6,679 bases of DNA from Prosthecobacter sp. (GTDB taxonomy: Bacteria > Verrucomicrobiota > Verrucomicrobiia > Verrucomicrobiales > Verrucomicrobiaceae). Positions within the stretch are counted from its first letter, which is position 1. Each line of letters starts with the position of its first letter. The position numbers were made by a program, and so were the translations under genes. Positions 5,652 to 6,679 of this stretch are shown one piece after another. Below the pieces are notes generated by a model. It did no database searches and had not been told where the DNA came from. It saw only the letters and a list, made by a program, of their open reading frames with translations. Where the stretch lies: the NCBI GenBank assembly GCA_020216965.1, contig JAIWOJ010000124.1:1-6679 (forward strand), read 5' to 3'.

Positions 5652-6679
5652 TCATTTGGCCTTTTTCTCCGCCCCCTTTTTTCCGCGATTCGGCTTGGAG
5701 ACATCATCCGGCAGTGGGCCAGCCATGGGCGCGGTCTCAAAGAAGGCACCGTCATTTTCCACCCGCGGGTCTTTGGTGCGCTGTAGCTCGGCCATGAGGC
5801 GCTCGCGCATTTGGTCGCGGATGGTGGCGTAGTCGGGGTCGTCGGCCACGTTTTTCACCTCGTGTGGGTCTTTGCTGATGAAATACAGCTCCTCGCGTGG
5901 GCGCTGGCCGAAGGCCCATTCAAAGTGCTGCTTCCACTGCGGATTGGCGCGTTCACCGATGAGCCAGGCCTTGGTGGGGCTGCTATCCATATCAGCAAAG
6001 CTGACGTGGGTGTTCTCCGTCAGGGTGGTGGCATCGGCGTCGAGCTGCCCTGGATCCCCCATGGGCATGCGGTCGGGTTTGAAGTTGAGGATGAAAAGGT
6101 AGTCCGGTGTGCGCAGGGCACGTTGCGGGTAGGGCAGGAAGCCCTCGCGCGCAGATTCCACATGCCGCTCGCGCCCGGTGATGACCCAGGTGCGTTCGGG
6201 GTCCACCTGGCCGCTTTTTTCACTGTGCAAGACGGGCATGAGGCTGCGTCCAGTCATGACCTCCGGTGGTTTCACGCCACCCAGTTCCAGGAAGGTTGGA
6301 GCCAAGTCCATCAGGTTCACAAAATCATCTAGCACGCGTCCGCCGGGCGTGCCTGCCCCACGGGCGACGAGGGTGACGTGGGTGCCAAAGTCGTAGAGAT
6401 TGCACTTGCCGTGGGGAAAGCCGGGGGCGCCGTGGTCGCCGCTGACGACGACGAGGGTGTTGTCCAGCTCACCTAGCTCTTCCAGACGCTTCAGATGCAG
6501 GCCCACGCAGGCGTCGAAGGCCATGATCTCTCCCAGGTAGTCTGCCAAGTCTTCGCGCACCTCGGGCACATCGGGGAGGAAGGTAGGCATTTTGCCCTTG
6601 AGATCCTCTGGGTTCAGCCCCCAGAGGGCGGCACCGCTGCCCTTGGTCCACTTGCGATGGACGTTGGTGGGGCCGAACC
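5652..6679 (-). CDS. Sulfatase, heparan-N-sulfatase-like, 5' end missing (partial)
   Basis: The frame is open to the right edge and ends with TGA (5654-5652), giving 341 visible C-terminal residues. The ATG at 6590-6588 is internal: the residues before it ([10 protein letters not shown], then [13 protein letters not shown]) continue the family pattern. The fold is alkaline-phosphatase/sulfatase. Visible Asp81-His82-Gly83 in [11 protein letters not shown] supplies a metal ligand, and Lys91 in [14 protein letters not shown] corresponds to the sulfate-binding Lys. TGRSLMPVL and the late [20 protein letters not shown] block ('ELYDLxxDPxExxNLA') are typical of the C-terminal subdomain. The formylglycine motif (C/S-x-P-x-R) and any signal peptide lie outside the window. 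The protein hydrolyses sulfate esters or sulfamates, probably of polysaccharides and probably outside the cytoplasm. It ends in a Lys-rich tail ([11 protein letters not shown]). Overall resemblance is to the N-sulfoglucosamine sulfohydrolase-like subfamily common in Planctomycetota and Verrucomicrobiota; the exact substrate is unknown. Confidence 0.9.
   Translation of the reverse strand, partial: FGPTNVHRKWTKGSGAALWGLNPEDLKGKMPTFLPDVPEVREDLADYLGEIMAFDACVGLHLKRLEELGELDNTLVVVSGDHGAPGFPHGKCNLYDFGTHVTLVARGAGTPGGRVLDDFVNLMDLAPTFLELGGVKPPEVMTGRSLMPVLHSEKSGQVDPERTWVITGRERHVESAREGFLPYPQRALRTPDYLFILNFKPDRMPMGDPGQLDADATTLTENTHVSFADMDSSPTKAWLIGERANPQWKQHFEWAFGQRPREELYFISKDPHEVKNVADDPDYATIRDQMRERLMAELQRTKDPRVENDGAFFETAPMAGPLPDDVSKPNRGKKGAEKKAK

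Noticed and set aside
5811..6332. A 173-codon plus-strand open frame inside the sulfatase gene
   Set aside because: It is antisense to well-matched sulfatase sequence and has no signal peptide, motif or ribosome-binding site of its own.
1..6679. CRISPR arrays, insertion sequences, tRNA or rRNA genes, phage genes
   Set aside because: No spaced direct repeats, transposase motifs, terminal inverted repeats, cloverleaf-like sequence or phage proteins were seen on either strand.

Overview
This window most likely comes from a member of the Verrucomicrobiota or a close relative in the PVC superphylum. The main evidence is the gene at 1897-4365. It has the fusion typical of that group: a secreted dehydrogenase-like propeller, a helical-repeat middle, and a C-terminal CxxCH haem domain ending in an 'SxMPxGL'-type block. 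The sulfatase at the right edge and the frequent lack of Shine-Dalgarno sequences fit the same assignment. Taxonomy is inferred from gene families only.

Layout, left to right. Positions 1-990 (+) hold the 3' part of a gene cut by the window edge, a remote GNAT-like acyltransferase. A strong hairpin at 989-1024 separates it from a convergent gene at 1053-1709 (-), a small secreted outer-membrane beta-barrel protein. A 187-bp divergent region (1710-1896) holds the 5' ends of the barrel gene and the cytochrome fusion gene (1897-4365, +). Neither start has a Shine-Dalgarno sequence, and the barrel leader contains an imperfect dyad at 1741-1765. The cytochrome gene converges on a radical SAM gene (4397-5578, -). 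A long two-tier hairpin at 4385-4426 overlaps the last codons of the radical SAM gene. Upstream of that gene on the same strand is the 3' part of a heparan-N-sulfatase-like sulfatase (5652-6679, -), cut by the right edge.

How the genes may work together. Three products appear to be exported or envelope-located: the barrel, the cytochrome fusion and probably the sulfatase. This suits a bacterium that degrades sulfated glycans and oxidises carbohydrates in the periplasm. The radical SAM protein matches the AhbC/NirJ tetrapyrrole-tailoring family (single C-terminal four-Cys auxiliary cluster) better than anaerobic sulfatase-maturating enzymes, although it follows a sulfatase gene. I see no phage, IS, CRISPR, tRNA or rRNA features and no clear new defence or mobile system. 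The most interesting points are the solitary AhbC/NirJ-type enzyme, its pairing with a sulfatase, and the regulatory structures between genes.
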